Of a DNA stretch of 64,000 bases, positions 25,144 through 33,429 are shown in pieces. The notes under the pieces are model-generated. The model had not been told where the DNA came from. It saw only the letters and a list, made by a program, of their open reading frames with translations, and did no database searches. How positions within the stretch are numbered: the first letter of the stretch is position 1; each line of letters begins with the position of its first letter. Both the position numbers and the translations under genes were made by a program. The stretch is from JAUZRW01 sp964549915 (GTDB lineage Bacteria > Chloroflexota > Anaerolineae > Aggregatilineales > Phototrophicaceae), in assembly GCA_964549915.1 (NCBI GenBank), contig CAZJWX010000011.1:28079-92078 (forward strand). Direction: 5' to 3'.

Positions 25144-25956
25144 ATGCTTCTACCTGCGATGCCTCCACCTCCGGTTACCTCGTTCGTGCTCGACCTACAG
25201 CAAGCTTTTCCATCGGAGGTTGCACGCGGTGCAGACCCTTCGCTTGCAGACAACGGTACAGAGGAGCGCCCATCCCACTATGAAACCACTGCAACGGGCA
25301 TTCTTGTACGCAACGTCACCCTTGATCCAAGCCGCTTCATCGAAATTCAGCGTTTTGATCCTTCAATGGGAGGCGGATACACTGTCCCCGCCTATAACGT
25401 CGTTGATCAACGAACGCGAATTCCGGTTACGCATCCTTTAACGCAGAGCTTGCTGTACGTACGTGGTGGAGACCGGATCGGTATCGCAAGTATGAACTTT
25501 GATCTCGTGTACAACGAACACGGGTACGTCGTGGGGTTAATCGATGATGTCGTTTGTCAAGCAGTAATTCGCAATTACCATACCTACCCACCCTTACGCG
25601 ACTGCTGGGAGCACATGGTTCTCTTCACACTTCCCTATCGACAGGTAGCAAACGTTGATGGCGTCGTGAGTTACCTGGAGACTGATTTCCTTTTCTACAC
25701 ATGGGATGATCCTGATACGCTCATTGTTCGGCGCATCGTGATATTGCAAATGCACAAGCGCTACAATGACACCTATTTCACGACTTTCCACCCCGTATGG
25801 CTCGGTGTGATTGGCGATTACGGCGTCATCGAGTATTCTTTCACTTACGACGTTGATGACACACATTATTATTGGAATCGCTACCTGGAGGCGCGAGAGG
25901 CGACGATTATCGCGGAAGACTGCTATGGCTACACCTGCCCTATCAGCGGAGATTGA
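25144..25956 (+). CDS. orphan protein of unknown function
   Basis: 270 residues; I do not recognise it. It has no clear signal peptide and no membrane helix, begins with a Pro-rich stretch, and is rich in Tyr, Asp and Val, with strand-like patterns (VSYLETDFLFYTWDDPDTLIVRRIVILQM) suggesting a beta-rich fold. Two Cys pairs occur (CQAVIRNYHTYPPLRDC and CYGYTC near the C-terminus), which would suit disulfides if exported by another route. The ribosome-binding site is weak. It lies between a lone integrase and the terminator of the aap operon, so it may be accessory cargo; whether it is expressed is untested. Alternative: a lineage-specific gene of older origin. Confidence 0.6.
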   Translation: MLLPAMPPPPVTSFVLDLQQAFPSEVARGADPSLADNGTEERPSHYETTATGILVRNVTLDPSRFIEIQRFDPSMGGGYTVPAYNVVDQRTRIPVTHPLTQSLLYVRGGDRIGIASMNFDLVYNEHGYVVGLIDDVVCQAVIRNYHTYPPLRDCWEHMVLFTLPYRQVANVDGVVSYLETDFLFYTWDDPDTLIVRRIVILQMHKRYNDTYFTTFHPVWLGVIGDYGVIEYSFTYDVDDTHYYWNRYLEAREATIIAEDCYGYTCPISGD

Positions 25957-25974
25957 GCAACCCAACATGAAAAA

Positions 25975-25999
25975 AAGAGTACATGTGTCATGTACTCTT
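25975..25999. terminator. bidirectional terminator of aap operon and orphan gene
   Basis: A perfect 11-bp inverted repeat (AAGAGTACATG / CATGTACTCTT) around TGT. On the minus strand it is followed by a run of T after the aapP stop at 26028; on the plus strand the T-run is weak. Confidence 0.8.
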
Positions 26000-26027
26000 C
26001 CTGAAATTGCTCGACTTTCGCGGGATA

Positions 26028-26801
<774 letters not shown>

Positions 26802-26862
26802 CGTTTCCTACTCCCTATCCAGTTTGATGGGATTGCAGCCGTAACTGCAACCCCGGTTGCGT

Positions 26863-29409
26863 TTAGAGGTTGTTGCGGCGTGTACTGCCTGAACCACTGG
26901 CTTCGAGCAGGCGGCTGACGTAGGACATCAGGTAGCTGAAGACGAAGTAGATCACTGAGATGAAGAACAGCCCCTCAGAGCGCGTCCCGATGAACTCTGC
27001 CTGCACCACCATCGTATTCACAAAGCCCGTCAGATCAATCAAGCCGACGATGGCAACCAGTGACGTATCTTTGAACAGTGAAATGAACTGCCCCACCAGT
27101 GCTGGGATCACCGCACGCAGCGCCTGCGGCAGCGTGATGAGGCGCGTTGCCTGCCAGGGACTGAGACCCAGTGCCTTGCCTGCTTCAAGCTGTCCCGGCG
27201 GGAGCGATTGCAAACCGCCGCGCACATTCTCCGCGAGATATGCCGCGCTGAAGGCAACTGTCGCGATCAAAGCCCGATAGCTGTTGGGGACTTCCGCCAG
27301 TTCCGAGCTAATCAGCGGGATCAGAAGCTGCATGAAGAACAGCACCGTGATGAAGGGCGATCCGCGAACTAACTCGATGTAAGCGGTGCAAAGATACTTA
27401 ATCGCTGGCAAGTCACTGCGTCGACCGAGCGCCAGGCCTACACCGATGGGGAAGGCGATGATGATGCCGTAAATCGTCAGCATCATCGTCAGTAGCAAAC
27501 CACCCCAGTTGCGCGGGTCCGACGGCTGCAAGAGCCATTCCGTGTTGGTGTCGACGATATTCAGTTGCGTCAGCACAAACGCCGCTGCTCCAATGGCAAT
27601 CGCACCGACTGCCGATAGCCAGAAGCCGGGCCCACGAAGGTCATCCTCACCCGTTTGCACAGAAGCGCCGGACAGCGCCGCACCACCAAGGATGATGGGC
27701 GTGAGCCAGAGAATGAGACGAGGAACACCGCCAGCTTCGGTAGTCAGCAATAGCGCATATACCACGATCGTTCCTGCAATGACCAGCAGTGGTGCCACTG
27801 GCAAACCCTCAAGGCGCCAATCTCCCATGCCGCGAACGCGCCCGATACGATCCAGCACAACAGCGAACAACCCCACCCCGATGAGTACCAGCCACATAAG
27901 AGCCGTGATGGGGTACAGACCATTGATCATCACCCAGATGAAGAGCGGCAGCGCGATCAGCGCATAACTCACCCATTGGCCGGAGCGAGGCTTGCCGAGT
28001 ATACGCTGCGAGGTCGCTGCGGTCAGGTAACCTGCAACGCCAACCAGCATCACCAATGTCGTGTGAAAGCTGATGCGTTCCAGGAATGGGGTCACATAGA
28101 GCCGCAAATAATCCGAAAACGGACGATCGCCACGATACTGGTTGCGGATGACATTCACGAATGGGAGCGTCTCATCATTTTGCTCCGGCACTGCGTCAAG
28201 CGTGCTGAAGCGATCAGTCATGCGTATGAACGTATCGACAAAGGCCTCGGACTCCGTTTGATAGGAAGTACTCTGAAGAATGGGGTAAATGCCCCTCACC
28301 TCCAGCAGCGCTAGTGTACCGCTCGTCGCTTCAACTTCAACTGTCTCGGTCTCCGTTGTTTCCGGCGGTCGCACGAGCGTGACACCACGCACATCCTGGG
28401 AGCTTGTCTCTGGCTCAGCCTCTTCTTCGGCCTCTTCATTGGCTTCGCTCGCCGCTGCATCGACCTTTTCCAGAACGAACCAGCCATCGTGAGGCAAGAC
28501 GAAGCGTGCTGTATCACTGGGTTCTTCTAGAAGCTGCACAGAACCGATCGGCTCACCTGTGCGGCCATCCAGCACATTCACCTCGATGGTAACCTGGTTG
28601 ATGTCGTATTGTTCGATGACGGGTTCCGGGATTTCTACGGTATCCACGAACATCTCGTACGTCTCTCGCTGGCCGGCTGTTAGCAACGGAATCGTCGCAG
28701 TAGCGTCTTCTTCTAGCAGTCCTTGCAGTCGATCACGCTCGGCAATGGTCATCAGGCGATCGTTGGCGGCATTCTTCAGCGTGTTGCCAATGGTATCCAT
28801 GAAGCCAGACACATTCGCCAACGCTTGCTCAGAAGCGATTGCGTCATCTGCAAAGCGGATCGTGATGACTTCATCTTCGCGACCAAGGAAAGCCAACTGT
28901 CCAATTGGCTCCTCGGTAACGCTGCCCTGGACAATTTCCGCACCTCCGGCTCCGGCGTACAGAGGCGGCAGGTTATAAACGGCATTCACGAGTGGTGGTA
29001 AGCCCAGCAAGACGATCAGGATCGCGAGAATCGAGATCACCAGGAAGCGCACAGCCTGCCGCATCCACAGAGCAACTGCTGCCCCACTGATGAACAAGAC
29101 GACGAGGGTCGTGATTGTCGTGCGCCATTCATAGGGAGCTTCATAACGCCCAATCATGAACCCCCGGAAATTGAAGGTGATCGCGAACCAATTCGCGTCC
29201 TGTACCGACCAGGAGACGAAACTCACTAGTGTCGCGACTACAATCGCGATGCCGATCAGCGTCAGTACCGTGTTCAGTAGTGAGCTGAACAGATTGTCGC
29301 GTACCCATGCCAACGCCCCTCTTTCGAGTGCCGGTGGGGGTTTGGTCGGCGGGGTTGTCTCCGCGACGTAGATCGTCCCGCGATCATTTGGTGTCTGGTT
29401 GTCAGCCAT
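26863..29409 (-). CDS. aapM: amino-acid ABC permease with large inserted domain
   Basis: 848 residues, more than twice the usual size (about 380-400) of AapM-type permeases. The C-terminal about 220 residues carry the true permease core: GLLLTMMLTIYGIIIAFPIGV and the EAA-type loop LEAGKALGLSPWQATRL...LPQALRAVIP. The N-terminal third has membrane segments, then about residues 150-440 form a soluble extracytoplasmic region (with PGQ-like strands, an acidic Glu-rich stretch and Thr/Glu-rich linker) before more membrane helices. Such an insertion could bind substrate or the wall; its origin is unknown. It pairs with the 566-residue permease upstream (8-base gap) and aapP downstream. Confidence 0.85.
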   Translation of the reverse strand: MADNQTPNDRGTIYVAETTPPTKPPPALERGALAWVRDNLFSSLLNTVLTLIGIAIVVATLVSFVSWSVQDANWFAITFNFRGFMIGRYEAPYEWRTTITTLVVLFISGAAVALWMRQAVRFLVISILAILIVLLGLPPLVNAVYNLPPLYAGAGGAEIVQGSVTEEPIGQLAFLGREDEVITIRFADDAIASEQALANVSGFMDTIGNTLKNAANDRLMTIAERDRLQGLLEEDATATIPLLTAGQRETYEMFVDTVEIPEPVIEQYDINQVTIEVNVLDGRTGEPIGSVQLLEEPSDTARFVLPHDGWFVLEKVDAAASEANEEAEEEAEPETSSQDVRGVTLVRPPETTETETVEVEATSGTLALLEVRGIYPILQSTSYQTESEAFVDTFIRMTDRFSTLDAVPEQNDETLPFVNVIRNQYRGDRPFSDYLRLYVTPFLERISFHTTLVMLVGVAGYLTAATSQRILGKPRSGQWVSYALIALPLFIWVMINGLYPITALMWLVLIGVGLFAVVLDRIGRVRGMGDWRLEGLPVAPLLVIAGTIVVYALLLTTEAGGVPRLILWLTPIILGGAALSGASVQTGEDDLRGPGFWLSAVGAIAIGAAAFVLTQLNIVDTNTEWLLQPSDPRNWGGLLLTMMLTIYGIIIAFPIGVGLALGRRSDLPAIKYLCTAYIELVRGSPFITVLFFMQLLIPLISSELAEVPNSYRALIATVAFSAAYLAENVRGGLQSLPPGQLEAGKALGLSPWQATRLITLPQALRAVIPALVGQFISLFKDTSLVAIVGLIDLTGFVNTMVVQAEFIGTRSEGLFFISVIYFVFSYLMSYVSRLLEASGSGSTRRNNL

Positions 29410-29418
29410 GTTCTGCTC

Positions 29419-31119
29419 CTATCGCGTTACCAGTTGGAAGCGGCTGTTGACGAGGTTCATCACGAGCGAGATGATCAGGCTCATCGTCAGGTAAACCAAC
29501 AGAATGAGGAAGAAGCCAGTGATCGATTGCCCGGATTGATTCATGATCGTCGTTCCCACCTGGTAGGTATCGGCATAGGCGACGAAGGTCGCCAAACTAC
29601 TGTTCTTGGAGAGGTTCAAATACTGATTGCCCATCGGCGGGATGATTACGCGCAGTGCCTGCGGCAAAATGATCATGCGCAGCGTCTGAGGACTGCTCAG
29701 CCCCACTGCACGGGCTGCCTCGATCTGACCGTAGGGCACTGCCTGAATGCCCGCCCGCACGATCTCGCCAATGAACGCTGCCGTATAGACCACGAGCGCA
29801 ATCAAAACCGCCATGTAACTCGGCGACAGATTGATGCCTGCCGTCACACGACCGAAACGATTGCGTTCCGGGATCATCACGACAACCGGCGGTTGCTCGT
29901 AGCGCTGCAATTCCGTATCCGAGAGCAGTGCTTCTTCGCGCACCTGTTCCAGCGGAAGCTCTTCAGCCGTCTCCCCTGCCCCAATGGTGACAGTTTCCGG
30001 AACGGGCTGCGAACCAGCGATGCCCCAACCAACAAGGACGAAGGCGATGACAACCAATAACGCATAGAACCCGCGCGGGATCGCACGCCCGGTGCGGTCA
30101 GTAATGCTCTTGAGGTAACGATTGAGGAGATAGGCGAGAACCACCCCGATGCCGAATGCAAGCGCCAGAATCGGAAAATTCACAGTAGGAACCGCGCGCG
30201 GAACAATGAAACCCGTACGAGACAGGATGAAAGCAGGACGCACTTCGTTGAATAGCAACTGCGGATGTTCAAGCCAGCCCAGCCGGAAGAGCACATCCAG
30301 CATTCCATGACCAATAAGCTGGAATATCGCCAATATACCGATGCCTTGCAGCAATCCACGCATACCTTCTTCCAGGGATTGCATGCGCAAGCCAGCGAAG
30401 ACCAGTGCGATCCCCGCAAGCCCCAGGCCGAGGATCACAACAGAAGACGCCCCGACCAGCGCGAAGAGGATCTCCGCCAGGATAATGCCGATGAAAACGC
30501 CACTGACAAGCCGTCTGGGGGCATCCCTGCGGTTCACACTGTAGGCCCAGGTGCCTATGAATATGACCAGATAGGCGATGAAGCGCAGCCAGAATATAAA
30601 AACTTGTTCATTGGGTAGGCTTATGTCGTCTTCTGGCAGGCTGAGCCACACGATGAAGTACCAGAAGATCAATTGCACCAGCAGCGGTGTATTACGCAAG
30701 ATCTCAACAACTACGCGGGAGATCGTTTTGATGAGCCAGTTACTACTCAGCAGCGTAATCCCCAGGAACACACCCAGGATTGTTGCCCCCACAAGGCCAT
30801 AGATCACAACCTGAATCGTGTTCTCCACACCTACACGGAAGGCTTCCCCATACGAGCTGTCCGGAGAATACCATTCAGGTGCCTGGGCAATTGCGAACCC
30901 GGCTCGGCGTTCAAGAAATGTGAAGGTCGGCAGCAGATTGCGATCCGCTAACGTGTTGAGGATGTTGCTCCAGATAATCCCAAGAGCCACCACAATGATC
31001 GCTACAAAGATAACCTGAGCGATGACGCGGATAACACGCAGATCACGGAAGTAATCGATGAATGTGGGTGCTGCCGGGGGGGATGAAAATGATGAATTAT
31101 CCGGCTTCATGCTTGCCAT
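29419..31119 (-). CDS. aapQ: amino-acid ABC permease with inserted domain
   Basis: 566 residues; AapQ-type permeases are about 400. N-terminal membrane helices are followed by the family region LLSSNWLIKTISRVVVEILRNTPLLVQL and FWYFIVWLSLP, and the C-terminal EAA loop EAARAVGLSSPQTLRMIILPQALRVIIPP. Between them (about residues 375-420) is a soluble Glu-rich segment (ETVTIGAGETAEELPLEQVREE), and the helices in the middle are extra compared with the simplest permeases. It forms the heterodimeric channel with the next gene product. The gap to the binding-protein gene holds a 12-bp hairpin (31148-31189). Confidence 0.85.
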   Translation of the reverse strand: MASMKPDNSSFSSPPAAPTFIDYFRDLRVIRVIAQVIFVAIIVVALGIIWSNILNTLADRNLLPTFTFLERRAGFAIAQAPEWYSPDSSYGEAFRVGVENTIQVVIYGLVGATILGVFLGITLLSSNWLIKTISRVVVEILRNTPLLVQLIFWYFIVWLSLPEDDISLPNEQVFIFWLRFIAYLVIFIGTWAYSVNRRDAPRRLVSGVFIGIILAEILFALVGASSVVILGLGLAGIALVFAGLRMQSLEEGMRGLLQGIGILAIFQLIGHGMLDVLFRLGWLEHPQLLFNEVRPAFILSRTGFIVPRAVPTVNFPILALAFGIGVVLAYLLNRYLKSITDRTGRAIPRGFYALLVVIAFVLVGWGIAGSQPVPETVTIGAGETAEELPLEQVREEALLSDTELQRYEQPPVVVMIPERNRFGRVTAGINLSPSYMAVLIALVVYTAAFIGEIVRAGIQAVPYGQIEAARAVGLSSPQTLRMIILPQALRVIIPPMGNQYLNLSKNSSLATFVAYADTYQVGTTIMNQSGQSITGFFLILLVYLTMSLIISLVMNLVNSRFQLVTR

Positions 31120-31147
31120 TCTTTCTGTACGATTGCCATTTGAACGA

Positions 31148-31189
31148 ATCAGCGGGATGTAAAGGGTAACACCCCCGCATCCCGCTGAT
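31148..31189 (-). other. hairpin between binding-protein and permease genes
   Basis: ATCAGCGGGATG and CATCCCGCTGAT, a perfect 12-bp stem with an 18-base loop, lie in the 98-base gap after the aapJ stop. Such structures commonly protect the upstream mRNA from 3' exonucleases, so that binding protein is made in excess; they may also reduce read-through. No T-run follows on the minus strand. Confidence 0.7.
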
Positions 31190-31217
31190 GGATTACAACG
31201 CTAGTTTGGGCTGAAAC

Positions 31218-32261
31218 TTAACGGAAGGGCGGTGCGTAGATCAGGCCGCCGCGCGTCCACAGATCGTTCACGGTACCTTCGCGCTGCAAGCCAATCGGTT
31301 CCAGGTTGCGCTCGTAGACTTCAGCATAGTTGCCGACCTGCTGCAGGACGGTGACCATGAAGTCATTGGCGATACCCAGGTAGTTACCGCTATCGTTGTT
31401 GTTCGTACCCAGCAGGCGCTGAATGACCGGGTTTTCGCTTTCCAGGAATTCAGTCACATTTTCGCTGTTGATGCCGAGTTCTTCAGCGTTCACCATGCCG
31501 AAGTGCACCCAGGCGATGATTTCAGCGAACTGCGGATCGCTCTGCGGGGACAGCGGGCCGAGAGGCTCCTTGCTGAGGGTTTCCGGCAGGATGACGAATT
31601 CAGCCGGGTTTTCCGACGAAGCGTGGAAGGAAGCAATACCGCTCTTGTCCGTCGTCCAGGCCGTGCAAGCGCCGTTCAGGAAAGCATCCCAGGTGCTGTT
31701 CGCATCGGGGAAGACCAGAATTTCAATGTCGAGGCCATTGGCGCTGACAAAGTCGGTGATGTTCAGTTCCGTCGTCGTGCCGGTCTGCACGCAGATGCTG
31801 CCACCATCCAGTTCGAAAGCGCTTGTCAAACCGAGTTCTGCGCGAGTGCCGATACCCTGACCGTCGTAGAAGGTCGTCGGCCCGAAGATCGCGCCCCAGG
31901 TGACATCACGGCTGAGCGTGTACGTGGTGTTACGTGCCATCATGTCAATTTCGCCAGACTGAATGGCCGCCTGACGTTCTGCCCCTGTCAGCGGGCGGAA
32001 GCTGACTGCATTCGCGTCTCCCAGCACAGCGGCTGCTACCGCACGGCAGAAATCGACATCGAAGCCAGACCACTCACCAGCTTCATTGAGGAAGCCAAAG
32101 CCCTGGACACTCTGGTTGACACCACAGATCAACTCACCACGTTCAATAATCGCCGACGTGATCGGCCCAATTTCAGTTTCCTGAGCAGTGGAAACGCCAA
32201 AAGCGCCCACCGTCAGCACGGAAGCGATGAGCAGAATCGCAACGATACGGGTCAATTTCAT
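31218..32261 (-). CDS. aapJ: general L-amino-acid-binding protein
   Basis: 347 residues with a signal peptide (MKLTRIVAILLIASVLTVGAFGVSTA). AapJ-type signatures are RGELICGVNQSVQGFGF, SGFDVDFCRAVAAAVLG, EIDMMARNTTYTLSRD and the disulfide-bearing region around CVQTG. It is the extracytoplasmic periplasmic-type binding protein that delivers broad-range L-amino acids to AapQM. It is first in its operon with AAGGAG just upstream of the ATG. A possible weak promoter (TTGTTA, 17 bases, TTAACG) lies upstream but is not convincing. Confidence 0.93.
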   Translation of the reverse strand: MKLTRIVAILLIASVLTVGAFGVSTAQETEIGPITSAIIERGELICGVNQSVQGFGFLNEAGEWSGFDVDFCRAVAAAVLGDANAVSFRPLTGAERQAAIQSGEIDMMARNTTYTLSRDVTWGAIFGPTTFYDGQGIGTRAELGLTSAFELDGGSICVQTGTTTELNITDFVSANGLDIEILVFPDANSTWDAFLNGACTAWTTDKSGIASFHASSENPAEFVILPETLSKEPLGPLSPQSDPQFAEIIAWVHFGMVNAEELGINSENVTEFLESENPVIQRLLGTNNNDSGNYLGIANDFMVTVLQQVGNYAEVYERNLEPIGLQREGTVNDLWTRGGLIYAPPFR

Positions 32262-32690
32262 AACCTAACCTTCTCCTTCGTTAAATGAATTTTGCCACCT
32301 TTAACAAGGCTGCGGCTGTTTTAACACATTCAAAGGGATACGGCAAACGTAACGACCTTGTACAAAGCGCATGAATTTGTCTCTATCCATTTTTGGCATT
32401 CTGTCGCTTATTTGCACTGTCGTCCAGTTCAAGACCCGCCGTTTGGCGCTATCAACACGCAGTTACACGCTGGAATTGTGTGCTTTGAATGCGGTTCGAA
32501 ATGGAAGTCATGGCGATTTCAGAAGCGCTCTATCACACTTGCAAGCCACTGGCTGCCTGTAAAAGTTGCACAAGTCATCAGTGAGAGCCGCACACTTTGT
32601 TAACGTTACTTTAATCTCAGGCCCGGCATAAGTGCGGATAAGGCTTCAAAAACTTGTCAGTTTGAGCGCTTCAATGCTACACTACACATT
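32262..32690. other. intergenic region of 429 bases
   Basis: Divergent gap between aapJ (minus) and the response regulator (plus). It holds the aapJ ribosome-binding site at one end and the promoter at 32654-32683 at the other. A short plus-strand frame (32358-32603, 81 codons) has no ribosome-binding site and no recognisable composition, so I do not call it. No tRNA, repeat array or clear riboswitch was seen. Confidence 0.6.
32654..32683 (+). promoter_or_regulatory. promoter for response-regulator gene, leaderless transcript predicted
   Basis: TTGTCA (32654-32659), 18-base spacer, TACACT (32678-32683). The expected start point falls at about 32690-32691, that is at the ATG, and no ribosome-binding site precedes the ATG, so this mRNA may be leaderless. 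Confidence 0.5.
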
Positions 32691-33395
32691 ATGAAAATCA
32701 TGATCGTTGATGATGAACAAGCAATTCGGGAGGCGTTGGGGCGCAAGCTTCAACGTGAGAGTTTCGATGTCGTGCTTGCGGAAGATGGGACGGCGGCATT
32801 GCGCAGCTTCCATTCCGAACGACCGGATCTCGTCGTCCTCGATATCGTCATGGCTGGTGGCATGGACGGGTTCACAGTTTGCCGTCGCATCCGCGAGCTG
32901 GCAGACACACCCATCATGATGCTTTCCGCCAATGCGGTGACGGAAGAAGATGTCATAGAAGGCCTCAATGCTGGTGCGGATGAATACCTCATCAAGCCCA
33001 TCCGCCTCAATGAGTTCGTGGCACGTGTGAATGCCCTGCTCCGACGTTCACAGATTGCGTCTACCGAAGTCGAACAAGTCTACGATGATGGATACCTCCA
33101 GGTTGATCTTCATCGGCGACAAGTGCACGTCAATGGCAAGAAAGTTCACCTGACACCCACAGAGTTCAAGCTTCTGGCCGTGTTGATGGAGAATGCGGGG
33201 CGCGTCGTACCCCAACGAGACCTTCTCGAACAGGTCTGGGGCAGGGAGTACATTGATGATGTCTACTACCCGCGCGTCTATGTGAGCCAGCTTCGGCGCA
33301 AGGTAGAACAAGACCCGTCAAATCCCATTTACATCCTGACGGAACACCGCGTTGGTTATCGCTTCGAGAAGCAGCCGCGCGCACTATCCGAATAG
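32691..33395 (+). CDS. OmpR-family response regulator
   Basis: 234 residues. Receiver domain residues 1-115 with the phosphorylation site D51 (VVLDIVMAGG) and acidic pair near residues 7-8; the K after the receiver is in YLIKPIRLNEF. Then a winged-helix DNA-binding domain with the typical LTPTEFKLLAVLMENAGRVVPQRDLLEQVWG and VSQLRRKVE. It is the partner of the sensor kinase that begins 34 bases later. The target genes are unknown; the linked secreted propeller gene is one possibility. Confidence 0.95.
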   Translation: MKIMIVDDEQAIREALGRKLQRESFDVVLAEDGTAALRSFHSERPDLVVLDIVMAGGMDGFTVCRRIRELADTPIMMLSANAVTEEDVIEGLNAGADEYLIKPIRLNEFVARVNALLRRSQIASTEVEQVYDDGYLQVDLHRRQVHVNGKKVHLTPTEFKLLAVLMENAGRVVPQRDLLEQVWGREYIDDVYYPRVYVSQLRRKVEQDPSNPIYILTEHRVGYRFEKQPRALSE

Positions 33396-33429
33396 CGGCG
33401 GGCACAAACACCCGCATGACTTGCCGATC

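Noticed and set aside
32358..32603. 81-codon plus-strand frame in the 429-base gap
   Set aside because: No ribosome-binding site and no family; it lies in a promoter-type region.
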